Assembly (NCBI GenBank): GCA_036971715.1
Contig: JAVHJL010000010.1
Location: 992,001 to 1,056,000 of the forward strand
Direction: 5' to 3'
Source of the DNA: Arthrobotrys musiformis
Taxonomy: Eukaryota > Ascomycota > Orbiliomycetes > Orbiliales > Orbiliaceae
Length of the DNA: 64,000 bases
Shown: positions 1 through 10,660 of the stretch, piece by piece
How the letters are laid out: the number at the start of each line of letters is the position of its first letter
Position numbering within the stretch: the first letter of the stretch is position 1
Notes under the pieces: generated by a model
What the model was told of the DNA's origin: nothing
Seen by the model: the letters and a program-made list of their open reading frames with translations, nothing else
Database searches by the model: none
Translations under genes and position numbers: made by a program

Positions 1-480
1 ACCACTAATGAAGGCGGTCCATTGCTCGGATATAAAGGTCATGAAGATTCTGCTTATGTGGGGGGCAGATGTCAACCTTGAGACACTTGATCGGCAGGAG
101 AACGCGCTACATATGGCTGCGAAGTACTACAATGATATCGATGCTCCAGCTGGGAGCTCGACATTGGAAGATGCGATAGAAAGGATTAACAAGTTGTTGG
201 TATATGGAGCAAACAAAAATGAAAAGTCCTGGATGAAGAGGCGGCCGGTGGATTACGTGACAAGTCAGGCGCGGTTGAAGCTCCTATCTGGAAAGCTTAA
301 GTAAGGCGACCCTTCAAGTTAATATTCCAATATTTGTCGAGATCTAGATTTCTTTTCCGCTCGATATTTCCTTTCGGGTCCAGTTGTGTCGCTATTGTAT
401 CTCTCGCTTGCTCTCGGGTATCATTGCTAACGACTGGTGTCTGTTTCAGGCCCGACCCTTGGTATCAGACTCTTTGGTGA
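1..480 (+). CDS. Ankyrin-repeat protein, 3' part only
   Basis: The reading frame is open to the left edge, so the gene begins outside the window. The visible protein has ankyrin-type helix pairs (VMKILLMWGADVNLE, ALHMAAKYYND, INKLLVYGANKNE). The exon ends at 300, followed by an intron at 301-449 (GTAAGG donor, TGCTAAC branch site near 424-430, CAG acceptor). A small last exon at 450-480 adds the tail KPDPWYQTLW and stops at TGA. Reading straight through the donor would instead stop at once at 302-304. The complete gene 1 kb downstream ends in the same way, with its last intron in the same phase straight after the ankyrin region, so the two are probably tandem relatives. Ankyrin repeats mediate protein binding; partner and location are unknown. 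Confidence 0.7.
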
Positions 481-1444
481 ATGCTTTGGCCATGGTGTAA
501 TATGTATTGGTTCCAAGCTCTGAGGATAAAAAAACACTAGGATTTCGAACCGCGCGCACGTACTAGGTGGATATTTTAGGTCTAATCGTGACCGACGACA
601 AATCTAAAAGATGCGCATGCTCACGAACATATGAGGCTGAGTTTCGAACACCGACACATATCGTGTTTGAAAATTTAGCTTGCCTGGGAGATTTGGAAAG
701 ATTCGATTCTGGCTAAATACCTAATATTCGAAATTCGTTTCATGAGTAAATTAAATAATAGTCATGTACATACATACATACCTACATTGCATTTTTAGCT
801 TCGGTCCCGGATCCCAGTACACCAATCTACAATCCGTTCAAAAGTTGACGTTTGTATCGATACATGCGTGCGCACATGCGACATTTATACGTCTTTTTAG
901 TTCGAGGCGACGTTTTTTTAGTCAGCCTATTTTTCCAGTATAGCGGGTGAGATCTTGGCCATTCTGCCGGGTCCCACGTTGCTACATTCATTGGATGTCT
1001 CTTTCCGAGGCTACGAACGCTGGCGCGGTGTATCTGAACCTTGCAGGCCTTGAAGATCCAAGCTGTGGGGACCGCACAAGGCAGTGCGCCCGCCACGAGG
1101 CAATTCAGCGGGAATGTCCGCGAGATCCTTTTTGACTCAGTGCGGTCTCCCTATTAATTTGAAATTCCTAGAAAACCCCATTTTTGGGGTGAGGTCGGCG
1201 TATTGCTGTGAAGAAGAAACAGAAAACAAGATCGATCCCCCCGAAATCGAAAGAGCCTCCCACGTTATTAGTGCCAGCTCGACAACACTTACCCTTGAAA
1301 ACCAGGCAAAAATACAACGGCCAACTCAAAAACCAGTCCTGCAGTACTTACTAGTCCAAAGTCTAGGGTGATCGCGAGACCACTGCGAGTGCTAGTCCGC
1401 GGCGGTTAGCAAGGCCGGGCTGAAAAAAAACTCCACCCCAAGCT
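481..1444. other. Intergenic stretch between two ankyrin genes
   Basis: No convincing gene. It holds a short CATA tetranucleotide run near 768-782. Small open frames on both strands at 827-1371 have no recognisable protein character. The 3' end of the first ankyrin gene and the promoter of the second must lie here, but no clear TATA or poly(A) signal was identified. Confidence 0.5.
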
Positions 1445-3909
1445 ATGGGACCGGAAGGTATTCTGGAGGTGAACGCAAAGAGTGATACTCGAACTTCGAC
1501 TGAAAATCAATCTCAAGATTCTCAGCGATCGGTCTATCAGGAATCTCTCGCTATTCTCAATACAGGATTTGGATCTTTCAGCCTCGCTGAAAAAGTCGAA
1601 CACATGAGTCTACACAACCGCAATCGGACGTTTGAGGTGGAGGTACGTATACTTTTCCGGGTTTACTTTACATAACTAGCCATGGCAGAAATTAGTCCTG
1701 CCTTCGACTTTGTAGAATTCTATAGATCTCTAGATCTAGGACATGTCCGTTCTAATTTACCGGCCGTTGCCGTTATTCAATAGGTGGTTTCTGAGAGCCC
1801 GATCGGCACCTCACCAGTATTACCACGATTGGAAACCCAGAACTACAGATCTATATCTTCTGATGGCTCCTTCGAAAGCTCCCGGTATTCTAGGCGGGAA
1901 AGTAGCTCGACAGCGCTTACTGCTACTACCTACGACCCGCAAGAATCCGACTCCGACGATGAAGATATAAAACTCGGGAAGCTTAGGTACTACATCGGAG
2001 AAGCCGAAAAACTGAAATCCAGCGGGGACCTTAAAAAGGCTGCGTCTTTTTTCCGAGTAATTGTGAAACAGTTGACCGACAGCCCCGGACTGGAGAGAGG
2101 TGTGAAGAACACCCGGCTACACTACATTATCGAACTGGTGGATATACAAACACGTCTGAGGAACTGGAGCGAGGCACTTATCACAGTACAGACTATGATA
2201 GGATCGGAGGACCCGGCGCTGGTGGGATTACTTGAGCACTGGCAAGCCTGGATCTATCACCAACAAGGAAGTTTGGATTCTGCAAAGTCAAGATGTGACA
2301 AAGCTATTAGAAAAATAAGAAAGAGCAAAGGAAACCACCAGGATAGTGTTCAGCTGATGCTTCAGATTCTTGAAGATATGGGGAGACAAAACCCTGACGG
2401 GCAGGAGGAATACGAAGTTGAGGCATCATTTTATCGGAGCCTGGTTTCGTTTCAAGAGCCGCCAGACGTGAAATATGCGCCACCGGATGTCAAATATACA
2501 CCGCCAGAAATGAAATATACACCGCCGGAAATAAGATATACACCGCAAGAAGCGAAATATACACCACCAGAAGCGAGATATACACAACCAGAAGTGAAAT
2601 ATACGCCGTCAGAAGTGAAATATACACAACCAGAAGTGAAATATACGCCGCCAGAAGTGAAATATACACCGTCCATCGTCGAAATAGATACGAAGAGCGA
2701 TTCAGGGTGGGGGCCTTCAATACAAACGGTCATGCCTGTGTCCTCCGCGAGCTCTCAGCATCAAGTCGTGCACGAGCTATCGTCCTCTTCATCCGTCCGA
2801 AGGGAAAACTTCGCCTTCGCGTACAGCGCTCCGATACCGGTACCGCCACCCCCACCAAGACTGGAGGACACCGAAGAAAACCGGCAAATCTTGCAACGTC
2901 ATGGACTTGGCTTGGATGAGGGAAGCATTATCAGTATTGATCAAAAGAAGGGTAGCAAGGATGCCAGGCTTGCTGCGATCCGTGAGGCTATAATGAAAAA
3001 CGACATAGCACTCGCGGAGATTTTGTTTAGTGGTAAGTGGAGCTAGATACCCTTCACCCGGGTGGCCCTAATACTTCTTCCACTTGGAGGAATCTATTCA
3101 TCGATTGAAGGTGGTTATATATATTCTAACATGAAAATGAGTTTAGACCCGAGTCTTTGTCAATACAAAATGGATGTCAAGTATCCCGGATGGGGACTCG
3201 ATGAGAGCGAACCATTGCATTTTGCAGTTTTGAACAACAACCTCCACATGGTCCGATTGCTATTGAGAGAAGGTGCAAGCATCTTCTCTGTTACGACAAA
3301 ATGGAGGCTCACAGTTCTTCATATTGCCAGCTTAACTCCCAGTGTTGGCACGGAAATGATGGAATATATCATGAACGGCGGCATTCCGGTGAACGGAACA
3401 GAAGGCCTAGAGTCTGGCTGCCGTTCACTACCCTTGCATCTGGCATGCGCCACCCGTGAGAAGGCGAAGGTCGACTTTCTTCTCAGAAGGGGGGCTGGTG
3501 TCAATGCTAAAGACTTCTACAAAGCATCGCCTTTGGGCGTTGCGGCTATGTCGCCGGGAACTTCAGTTCATATTAGGGGATTGGTTGATGCAGGTGCGTT
3601 TGTGGGAGACATCGATAAAGAGGGGGACACACCTTTGCACATAGCTGCGGCGAACTTAAACACCGAAGGCATTAAGATGTTATTGGATTGTGGCGCTGGA
3701 CCGAGTCGCAGTATCAAGAACAATAAAGGGAAGCGACCACTTGATGTTGCTAAGGCTATAGGTGACTGTTCCTCAGAAATCAAAACGCTACTCAAGTAAG
3801 TTCCATGTATTTTCCTAACTTCTCGCATGCGAATTTATATCTTGTTCATTCCTAATCGGTTTCCTTCGACCACAGGCCTGAAAGTAAACCTGCACGTCGC
3901 TGGTTTTAG
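1445..3909 (+). CDS. TPR-like / ankyrin-repeat protein with heptapeptide repeat
   Basis: Four exons: 1445-1642, 1784-3032, 3147-3795, 3876-3909 (709 aa, frame-consistent). The introns have GTACGT, GTAAGT and GTAAGT donors, and the second has an ideal TTCTAAC branch site at 3124-3130. Residues about 125-280 are helical and TPR-like (KLKSSGDLKKAASFF, LRNWSEALITVQ, YHQQGSLDSAKSRCDKAI). Next come ten exact-length heptads of type PPEVKYT (residues about 292-361), a proline-rich linker, and then ankyrin repeats in exon 3 (EPLHFAVLNNNLHMVRLLL, TPLHIAAANLNTEGIKMLL). The tail KPESKPARRWF comes from the tiny last exon. The start is the first ATG of exon 1; an earlier exon cannot be excluded. Function is unknown; the architecture suggests a scaffold or adaptor. 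Confidence 0.72.
2459..2668 (+). repeat. In-frame 21-bp minisatellite, ten copies
   Basis: Ten consecutive 21-nt units encode the heptads PPDVKYA, PPDVKYT, PPEMKYT, PPEIRYT, PQEAKYT, PPEARYT, QPEVKYT, PSEVKYT, QPEVKYT and PPEVKYT. All units keep the frame and the K/R-Y core. Variation is confined mostly to position 1, 2 or 4 of the heptad. All three frames on the opposite strand are also fairly open here, which creates antisense shadow frames. Confidence 0.92.
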
Positions 3910-4204
3910 ACTATTTGGTCTTAACTGCTCGTATATGTGGTTGCTGGGTCTTCCATTTTCTCTAAAATACATTTTATCTTACCTGTAACGAATAATATCT
4001 TTCCTTTCCTTTTTCGTTTTGAAACGACAGTATCTACAACCTTTAGCGCGTACCATGGACTATATAGATTGTGCCGGATATATTAATTTTTAATAAGAAA
4101 TGTTTATTTCGTTATGTCCAAAGAATGCCGATATTGTTTGTAAATGTGGGGGCAATGTAGACACACTTTTGGTGAGTGACGCGGTGTCTGGCCTGGAGTT
4201 AGCT
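3910..4204. other. Ankyrin gene 3' flank
   Basis: Downstream flank of the ankyrin gene. It is AT-rich, with T-runs, and no gene was recognised. Confidence 0.4.
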
Positions 4205-4589
4205 TTAGTCGATGTGGGGGTTGCAATGCAGCCACGAGTCAAGCCTAATTGTTGTAGTTTGTGTGTTGCCGAGTTCTTCGGACCTCGCCGGGGTCTTTGG
4301 TCTTGGCACACTATGTGCTATGGCATCATGAATGGCTTCAACCTTCCCCATTCCAAACCATTCCGTTCGCGTCGCACGAGTCTGCAGACTTATCTTTTGC
4401 CTGCTCCACGACAGAGACGGCGAGCTCTTTATCTATTAAGAAGCTAAATTTAATGGCTCTCTTCCCTACAATCTCTACTTTGTAAATACCGTCACCGGTA
4501 TCATTAATCCCAGGAGTCGACTTCGAGATATGCCTCCAACAGGGACAACCCCATGAATTTGAACCTCCTGTAAAAAAAATCACCATCAA
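4205..4589 (-). CDS. Hypothetical small protein, speculative
   Basis: A two-exon minus-strand model can be drawn: exon 1 at 4378-4589 and exon 2 at 4205-4310, joined across a 67-nt intron (GTGCGA donor, CACATAG acceptor). It gives 105 residues, including stretches such as GIYKVEIVGKRAIKFSFLID and TTTIRLDSWLHCNPHID that have ordinary protein composition. No family was recognised. Its ATG would lie only 32 bp from the ATG of the divergent M28 peptidase gene, so the same DNA would also have to be that gene's leader. It may equally be chance open frame. Confidence 0.2.
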
Positions 4590-4621
4590 GAAACTGAAGA
4601 CAGAACCGAGAACGAGTCACG

Positions 4622-7528
4622 ATGAACATCGGGAACACCACCGCCGCAGTCGCCGGCTCCAGGTCTCGCGCTAGTTATAACGAACGCACTCCTCTTCTGG
4701 CCGTCGTCCCTACACGTCCGTACAGCCGGCGCCACCGGTCTACAACCTGCACTCGGTTTTGTTACATCCTCTTCCAGGTTACGTTATTCTATGCGATATT
4801 ATACTTGCTGGTTCTTATACCGCTGAGGATTCTACCGGAGTGGAGCTCGCCTTTCAAATGGCGAGACATCCCACCTCCCCATGAACGATACCCGTTGCCA
4901 AAGAATAAAGATTTAGGACTCGAGAGGGTGGTAAAGGTACTGGACGAAACGCCGGACCCGGCAAAGGCTAAGCAGTGGAGCAAATATTATACCTCGGGCG
5001 CGCACGTGGCAGGGAAGAATTACAGTCAGGCCGTCTGGACAAAGGAGAAATGGGAGAGCTACGGTATCAAGTCGGAGATCGTGGAGTATGAAGTGCTGTT
5101 GAACTACCCCGTTGGACACAGACTGGCTTTGGTGGAAAGAGGGGTTGCCGCCGACGTTATCGAGGCAGATTCGACAACGGAAGGTGGGAAGGGCAAGCAA
5201 AAAGAGGATAAAGTCCTCTTTGAGGCTAGTCTTGAGGAGGATGAGATACCGGGGAATGATTTTTCCCAGTCGAAGGACAGGTTGCCGACTTTTCATGGGT
5301 ACTCTGCTAACGGTACCGTCACCGCGGAATTCGTCTACGGTGGATATTGCGACTTTGATTCATTTAAACAGTTGGACGAGCTTAATGTGCCCATCCAGGG
5401 CAACATTGTCCTCTGTCGATACGGTTTAATCTTCCGAGGCTTGAAGGTCCTGGGAGCACAAGATAGAGGTGCCGTTGGTGTTATTATCTTCACCGACCCT
5501 GCGGACGACTACCCCGATGGCTGGTCTGGTGGCGGTGGCGGCGATGGAAAACCCTATCCGGAGGGAAGTGGCCGCCAACCATCTAGTGTTCAACGGGGGT
5601 CGGTGCAATTTCTGTCTTTGAGACCGGGTGATCCAACAACGCCAGGTTATGCATCGAAACCTGGGGTACCAAGAGCCGATGAATATGCAGCTATCCCCAG
5701 CATTCCAAGCTTGCCGATTAGTTATCTCGATGCGACGCCTATCCTCAAAGCCCTTAACGGGTGGGGATACCAACCCAAAGAGTGGAAGAAAGGTGGGCTC
5801 GTCGACCGAGGGGTGGAGTATTGGACCGGACCAGTTGGATACGAACCAAAGGAGGTTGGGGGCGTTAAAGTTCTACAGCCTACAAGAACTGGTAGCGAAA
5901 GTCTAACTAGGACCCTTCTGCATTTGGAAAATATTGTCGAATATACTCTCACACCGATCTGGGATGTTATCGGTGTTATCAATGGATCCATCAGCGACGA
6001 GGTAGTTGTCGTCGGTAACCATCGCGATGCTTGGAATGCCGGCGCTGGTGATCCAGTGTCCGGTAGCACGGCAGTTATGGAGCGTAAGGATGATTTTATC
6101 GTCTATTCTATCTACGGCGCATAGAGCTAACTGGGTCTTATAGTATCGAGGACGTTTGGCGAGCTGCTCAAAAAGGACTGGAAACCCCTTCGTACGATCA
6201 TTTTAGCTTCGTGGGATGGCGAAGAGTACGGTTTAGTCGGGTCCACCGAGTGGGTCGAGGAACACAGAGCCTTCCTTATGCAAAACGCAGTTGCATACCT
6301 TAATATCGACGTCGCCACCTCAGGACCATGGCTTGACGCAGCATCAGCGCCTTTGATGTATAAAGTGTTTACAGACGCAATGAAGGCTGTCAAGGATCCC
6401 TTGGCGGACAGTAAACGAGATTTGATCGATAAGGGAGAATCTATCCGACCAATTGCGGCAGCTATGAAACCTGTTATTCCGGACTCCGACGGGATAAGCA
6501 TCTATCAAGACCACGGCCGGGATCACAATAAACCGACTTACAAGGGCAGTATATATGAGATATGGAGTAAGGATGGTGGCGTTATTCGCCCTGTTGGAAG
6601 TGGGTCCGATTTTGTCGGGTTTCAGGATATTGCTTTGGTTCCTAGCTCGGATTTCAGTTTCAGGCAGGGAGCCAGTGGCGCTGTATATCATTGTGAGTGA
6701 CAGAAAGAATTGGACTCCTGATATTGGAGAGATACTAACTCCTACGTCCATATAGACCACTCGAACTACGACTCTTATGACTGGATGGAGAAATTCGGAG
6801 ACCCTGGCTTTAAGTACCATGTAACCGCGGCGAAACTTATCGGTCATATGGTGCTCAGTCTCACTGAAAATCCCGTGATACCATTCGGTTTGACAGACTA
6901 CGCAAGTTTCTTGGAGAAGCACCTGAAACAAGCCATTGAATTCTTCGACAAGACCACAAAGGCCGTCGCGGCCTCAATTATTACGGAAGGGCATGGCAAT
7001 ACCGTCAAAGGTATCTACAGATCTCGCGAATCACTCCTCCGCCTTGGTGAACAAATTGCAAAACTCAAAACTGCGACCGTTCAGTTTGACAAGGAGGCCC
7101 TCGCGCTTGCTGAGGAAATCAAGAACCTAGATCCTGATATTCCATGGTACAGATGGTGGCAAAGCCTGCACTATTGGGCTAAAGTCAAGGATCTTAACAA
7201 CAAGATTCAGTTTTTTGAAAGAAAATTCGTCTATGAAGATGGCCTGGATGGAAGAGAAGTCTTCAAACATGTAGTATTTGCGCCAGGTTTGTGGACTGGG
7301 TATTCCGGTGCTGTTTTCCCCGGCATTTTGGAAAGCGTTGAGTCTAAAAATTGGACGAATGTTGAGGTAAGTCTATTGCCACCCCTAACCCCCAATGTTG
7401 CTGAAGGCAATGATTTGTGCAGTGATATGGAGAAAATTCCTAACTTTCGTGGATCCTAAATATAGAGGTGGTCAGAGATTATCCAAAAGTGTGTTATAGA
7501 TGCTGCGAGAAGCATTGAGCTGGACTGA
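4622..7528 (+). CDS. M28 glutamate carboxypeptidase II-like membrane peptidase
   Basis: Exons 4622-6083, 6144-6692, 6756-7366 and 7466-7528 give 894 aa, typical for fungal GCPII/Vps70-type proteins. It is a type II membrane protein with one transmembrane segment at about 45-70. A PA domain lies around 250-370 (GNIVLCRYGLIFRGLKVLGA). The zinc peptidase core has NHRDAW and GDPVSG (about 462-482), ASWDGEEYGL (catalytic Glu and zinc Glu, about 510), NIDVA (about 541) and YHSNYDS (zinc His, about 672). A C-terminal helical dimerisation domain follows. The final 21-codon exon was found because reading through the last donor loses the conserved terminal helix; splicing at 7465 restores WSEIIQKCVIDAARSIELD. 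Family members cleave acidic peptides in the lumen; fungal homologues act in the vacuolar/endosomal system. Confidence 0.93.
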
Positions 7529-7857
7529 ATAGTGAGAAGCACTCGAGCATCCTAGTCTGAGCGGCCATACGAAATATATTTCAAGCAACCAACGCGAGCG
7601 TTGAATAGCCAATGGCTGCTTTATGACCGCAGCGTCCAGATCCAAGACATATGTGCATACATGTGGGGTAAAATAAAATATCGTAGCTTTACACCTACGT
7701 TCAGCAAATATTACTCAAGTTTTTTTTGACGGAACAAGTAGTCTGAAATTGAATTAATATAGTGACATACAAATAAAATAAACTAGAACTAGAAATAAAA
7801 ATACAGGCCGACACAAAAAGGAGCCAAAAGCAAGATAAACTGACCTATTCAACGGGC
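7529..7857. other. Convergent 3' flank
   Basis: AT-rich spacer between the peptidase gene and a convergent minus-strand gene. It contains AATAAAA-type signals near 7669-7678 and 7770-7800 that could serve 3' end formation on the plus strand. No gene was seen. Confidence 0.4.
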
Positions 7858-8694
7858 TCAAGGTAGCGACTCGTTCTGATGAGCAGTAGCTTGAGAATCC
7901 ATAAAAGGGTGCAACCTATCACCACCAGCATTCTTGGTCAACAGAGTAACTATTACAGCGAGAAAGTGGGTGAAGAAGAAATCTCCGAGAGCAAGAATGA
8001 AAAGGAGGTCATCTTGGTTCATCACAGTTAGCCCCGTGATAGTGTCAACCAAGCGACGAATACAGGTTTTATTCGACTGGGAGCTATCCATGAGGTTCCC
8101 ATCGGCTCTATGGCTGCGGGATATGTTTTCTTTGTCGACTTGACGATGGACTTTGGACACATACAGGTAGGGTTGACTCTCCGGGCAATCTCGAGACTCG
8201 AGGGTTTGTGTTTCCGGTTGTGAAGTAATTGGGGACCGGGGTTCTGGGACAATCGGGTTTCCCACCACAGTTCTTGAAAAGGAGCTCGGCCTTGGAATAA
8301 AGCTTGTAGGGCTCCTAGAAGCTCTTTTTAGTCTTGCAAAATCTGCTTGAAAATCCGCGATCTGGTCTTCAATTTGCTTAAGGAGGTCGAATATCGAGTC
8401 GTCCGGGGGGGTTTCCGAATCCTTAGTTGGCGAAGGCTTTCTCGAAACCATCGAGAACCCTGGCCTTGGGATATGCCTGCCGGATGGCGGCGTAAGTTTC
8501 CCATTCGATGTAAGTTTGAAATTTGCGGACTTTGTGGGAGACTCGGAGTCGGAATTTGTTTTCAAGGGTGAAATAGGGTCGCCTTGCTGATTGCCGAGAT
8601 CATATACGTAATTGTTTAGAAGTGGTGCAATCGTTTCTTTGTCCCCCGTAGTACTAGCCTCGGAGCTGCAGCAGGGATCCAGCATCTTGGTCAT
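7858..8694 (-). CDS. Hypothetical protein with C-terminal membrane segment
   Basis: One uninterrupted frame of 278 codons, not recognised. The N-terminal two-thirds is Ser/Pro/Thr-rich and probably disordered. It includes a short amphipathic helix (SIFDLLKQIEDQIADFQADF, about 99-118) that looks like a coiled coil. Near the C-terminus is one strongly hydrophobic stretch (LLFILALGDFFFTHFLAVIV, about 229-248) followed by a polar tail, so a tail-anchored protein is possible. It has the same orientation as the next gene (9254-9967), which also combines a coiled coil with membrane helices; the two could be related in role, but that is inference. It starts at the first ATG. Confidence 0.5.
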   Translation of the reverse strand: MTKMLDPCCSSEASTTGDKETIAPLLNNYVYDLGNQQGDPISPLKTNSDSESPTKSANFKLTSNGKLTPPSGRHIPRPGFSMVSRKPSPTKDSETPPDDSIFDLLKQIEDQIADFQADFARLKRASRSPTSFIPRPSSFSRTVVGNPIVPEPRSPITSQPETQTLESRDCPESQPYLYVSKVHRQVDKENISRSHRADGNLMDSSQSNKTCIRRLVDTITGLTVMNQDDLLFILALGDFFFTHFLAVIVTLLTKNAGGDRLHPFMDSQATAHQNESLP

Positions 8695-9253
8695 AATCTG
8701 GGGTAAACCAAAGCCCTAATATATATCGGGCTCTAGTATATCGTGAGTGGTAATAGTGGCCCATACGGGATATACGGGGAAATTCCAAAGACCGGTCTAG
8801 TCGACCATTTTGTAGTCGAGGGGGTTGGGCTCTAGGCTCTAGGTATATCGATATATGCTGGAGAAAGATTTATTTATATATAATTATATATATAATGATA
8901 TCAATGAGATTTGCCTGAAACCATGCGAAAATATTGCATTGGCCCTCATAAGGCATTTCTGTGGCCCTCATAAGGCTGTAAAGCCTAGTGCCCCTTTGCG
9001 AGTAAGACTTGGTGCTGAGATATTTCGAGTTATTCGTCCTGAAACCTCTCGAGTAGAAATTCAAGATGTCGTTGGGAACGCCGCTTTCTAAGCTCTACAC
9101 GTGAGATGCGCAACGCGAGCAACGTGGATTATGCAAGTGTTGGAATTCCCTGAAATTTAATGCGAATCAAAATGGAACAAACAAAAGTTCGATAACAGTT
9201 GCATGATCTTCAAGGCGATACCGTTTCCGCATGTAAATCGGGCCGGGGGGAAA
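8695..9253. other. Intergenic, AT-rich
   Basis: Spacer between two minus-strand genes, with TATATA-rich runs near 8715-8725 and 8873-8900. A direct repeat of GGCC(C)TCATAAGGC occurs at about 8941-8953 and 8962-8974. No gene was seen. Confidence 0.4.
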
Positions 9254-9967
9254 TTAGATCCAGCTCCATGGTTGGAATCCGAGCCGATATGCAACCGCAT
9301 GGCCGATCACTCCCGTAACAACCGCCGCCCATGCACTGGTCAAGACTCGAGATTGTAACACCACTTTTGCGGGTTGCGTGCCCCATTGAAAAATGTATCC
9401 GATCTGGAGGAAGGATGAAAATAACAGGCCATAAGAAATGGAAAGATATGTATTTTCCGACGGCTGTAATGAGGTTATAGCAAAATATTGGAAAATCAAA
9501 AATCCCGTGAAGGTTGACGTCAGCGTCAAGAGGGGAAAGATTTCCCGTATGGATACTTCAGGCACGTTACTGCCTAACTGATATCTGTGGGGTGGGCGTG
9601 GTAGGCTGAGATCAAATGCCGCGCTCGGGGATTTTTTAAATGTGGTACTCGAAATGCGGGTTTGTAAAGCCTTTCTTAGCCGGTTGATGACGTCCTCGTC
9701 GGCACGGAGGTATGCCAGCCGGTTTTGATAATTTCGATAGCGTGATTCTAGTTCGTTTTCTTTACGAGACAGAAGAGTATCTATCTCAGTAAATCGAAGG
9801 TTTAAAGACTTCAAGTCCTCTTGTAGGGAATAAAGGAGCGAAAATGTGCTAATATAAATTTCGGCTTCGGTCAAGGGACATTCCACGTCTGTAGATAGCC
9901 TGAGGGTTTTGGGGGAAGGGGGATTGGAATCTACGGGTGCTGCCGGAGAACGATTGAACGCGAACAT
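9254..9967 (-). CDS. Hypothetical coiled-coil protein with three membrane helices
   Basis: A single-exon frame of 237 aa from the ATG at 9967; an in-frame upstream ATG at 10030 would add 21 residues of unlikely sequence, so the downstream start is preferred. Residues about 40-100 form a charged helical region (LLYSLQEDLKSLNLRFTEID, ELESRYRNYQNRLAYLRADE) typical of a coiled coil. The C-terminal half has three hydrophobic segments (LTLTSTFTGFLIFQYFAI; LSISYGLLFSSFLQIGYIF; AWAAVVTGVIGHAVAYRLGF). Not recognised as a named family. It probably sits in an organelle membrane with the coiled coil exposed; the compartment is unknown. Confidence 0.6.
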   Translation of the reverse strand: MFAFNRSPAAPVDSNPPSPKTLRLSTDVECPLTEAEIYISTFSLLYSLQEDLKSLNLRFTEIDTLLSRKENELESRYRNYQNRLAYLRADEDVINRLRKALQTRISSTTFKKSPSAAFDLSLPRPPHRYQLGSNVPEVSIREIFPLLTLTSTFTGFLIFQYFAITSLQPSENTYLSISYGLLFSSFLQIGYIFQWGTQPAKVVLQSRVLTSAWAAVVTGVIGHAVAYRLGFQPWSWI

Positions 9968-10660
9968 CGTAGTGTATATATTTTGAATTCGATATCTATT
10001 ATTGCACTCTATTTGTATACACGGGCCCATCTATTATATATATCTATCGAATCTAGCTAGATCCACGGACTCTGGGACCTGCCGGAAACCCCAGAGCTAA
10101 GTTCCTAGCATTTAACCTTATATCAGATGGTACCTGAAAACTTACTGATGCAAAGGCAAAGCCAAATCAACCAAACTTCCCAGGATCTTGATAAGGTTTC
10201 TTCCGTGTGCCGCGAAAGCTTATTTAAGGCATTCCCGTTGAAGGCCAACCAATGGGCGGGGTTTCCGACGTACCCCAGCTTCCATGCTGACCAGAACCTT
10301 CTCTGCCAGCAACTCATAAAATACCACGGAATTAAAGATGGAATCGATGCCGAGGACGCTATGGGTGATCCTAAGCCCCCACATTAGTTAGGTTATTTGA
10401 GGATACGAAAGGGCACTGCATGTATACGTGTAGTTTGGGGGGAAGGGGGGGAACATCCCAGTTGTCGCCGTCATCGTAATATACATGTACACACCTCAAT
10501 TAAGAAACCGGCAAGGTACATCTGGTCGCATATGCCTTCCTTGTGTCCCCCCGCATGCAGCATTTTCCAAGATCAAACATAGAGAGGAATCCCCGCTTCA
10601 ACCCTGCAAAATCTGGAAAACCCGACTTTCCATAACATTTTTTTGCTATTGTCTATAACC
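9968..10660. other. Divergent intergenic region
   Basis: Shared upstream region between the minus-strand coiled-coil gene and the plus-strand F-box gene. An 86-codon plus frame at 10127-10387 has no recognisable features and was not called. TATATA runs lie close upstream of the minus-strand gene (about 10032-10045). Confidence 0.4.

Noticed and set aside
2452..2733. Minus-strand frames over the heptad repeat
   Set aside because: They are mirror images of the in-frame 21-nt minisatellite; the repeated antisense peptides carry no independent signal.
10127..10387. 86-codon plus frame with some protein-like segments
   Set aside because: No recognised family or supporting start or splice signals, and an open frame also exists on the opposite strand.
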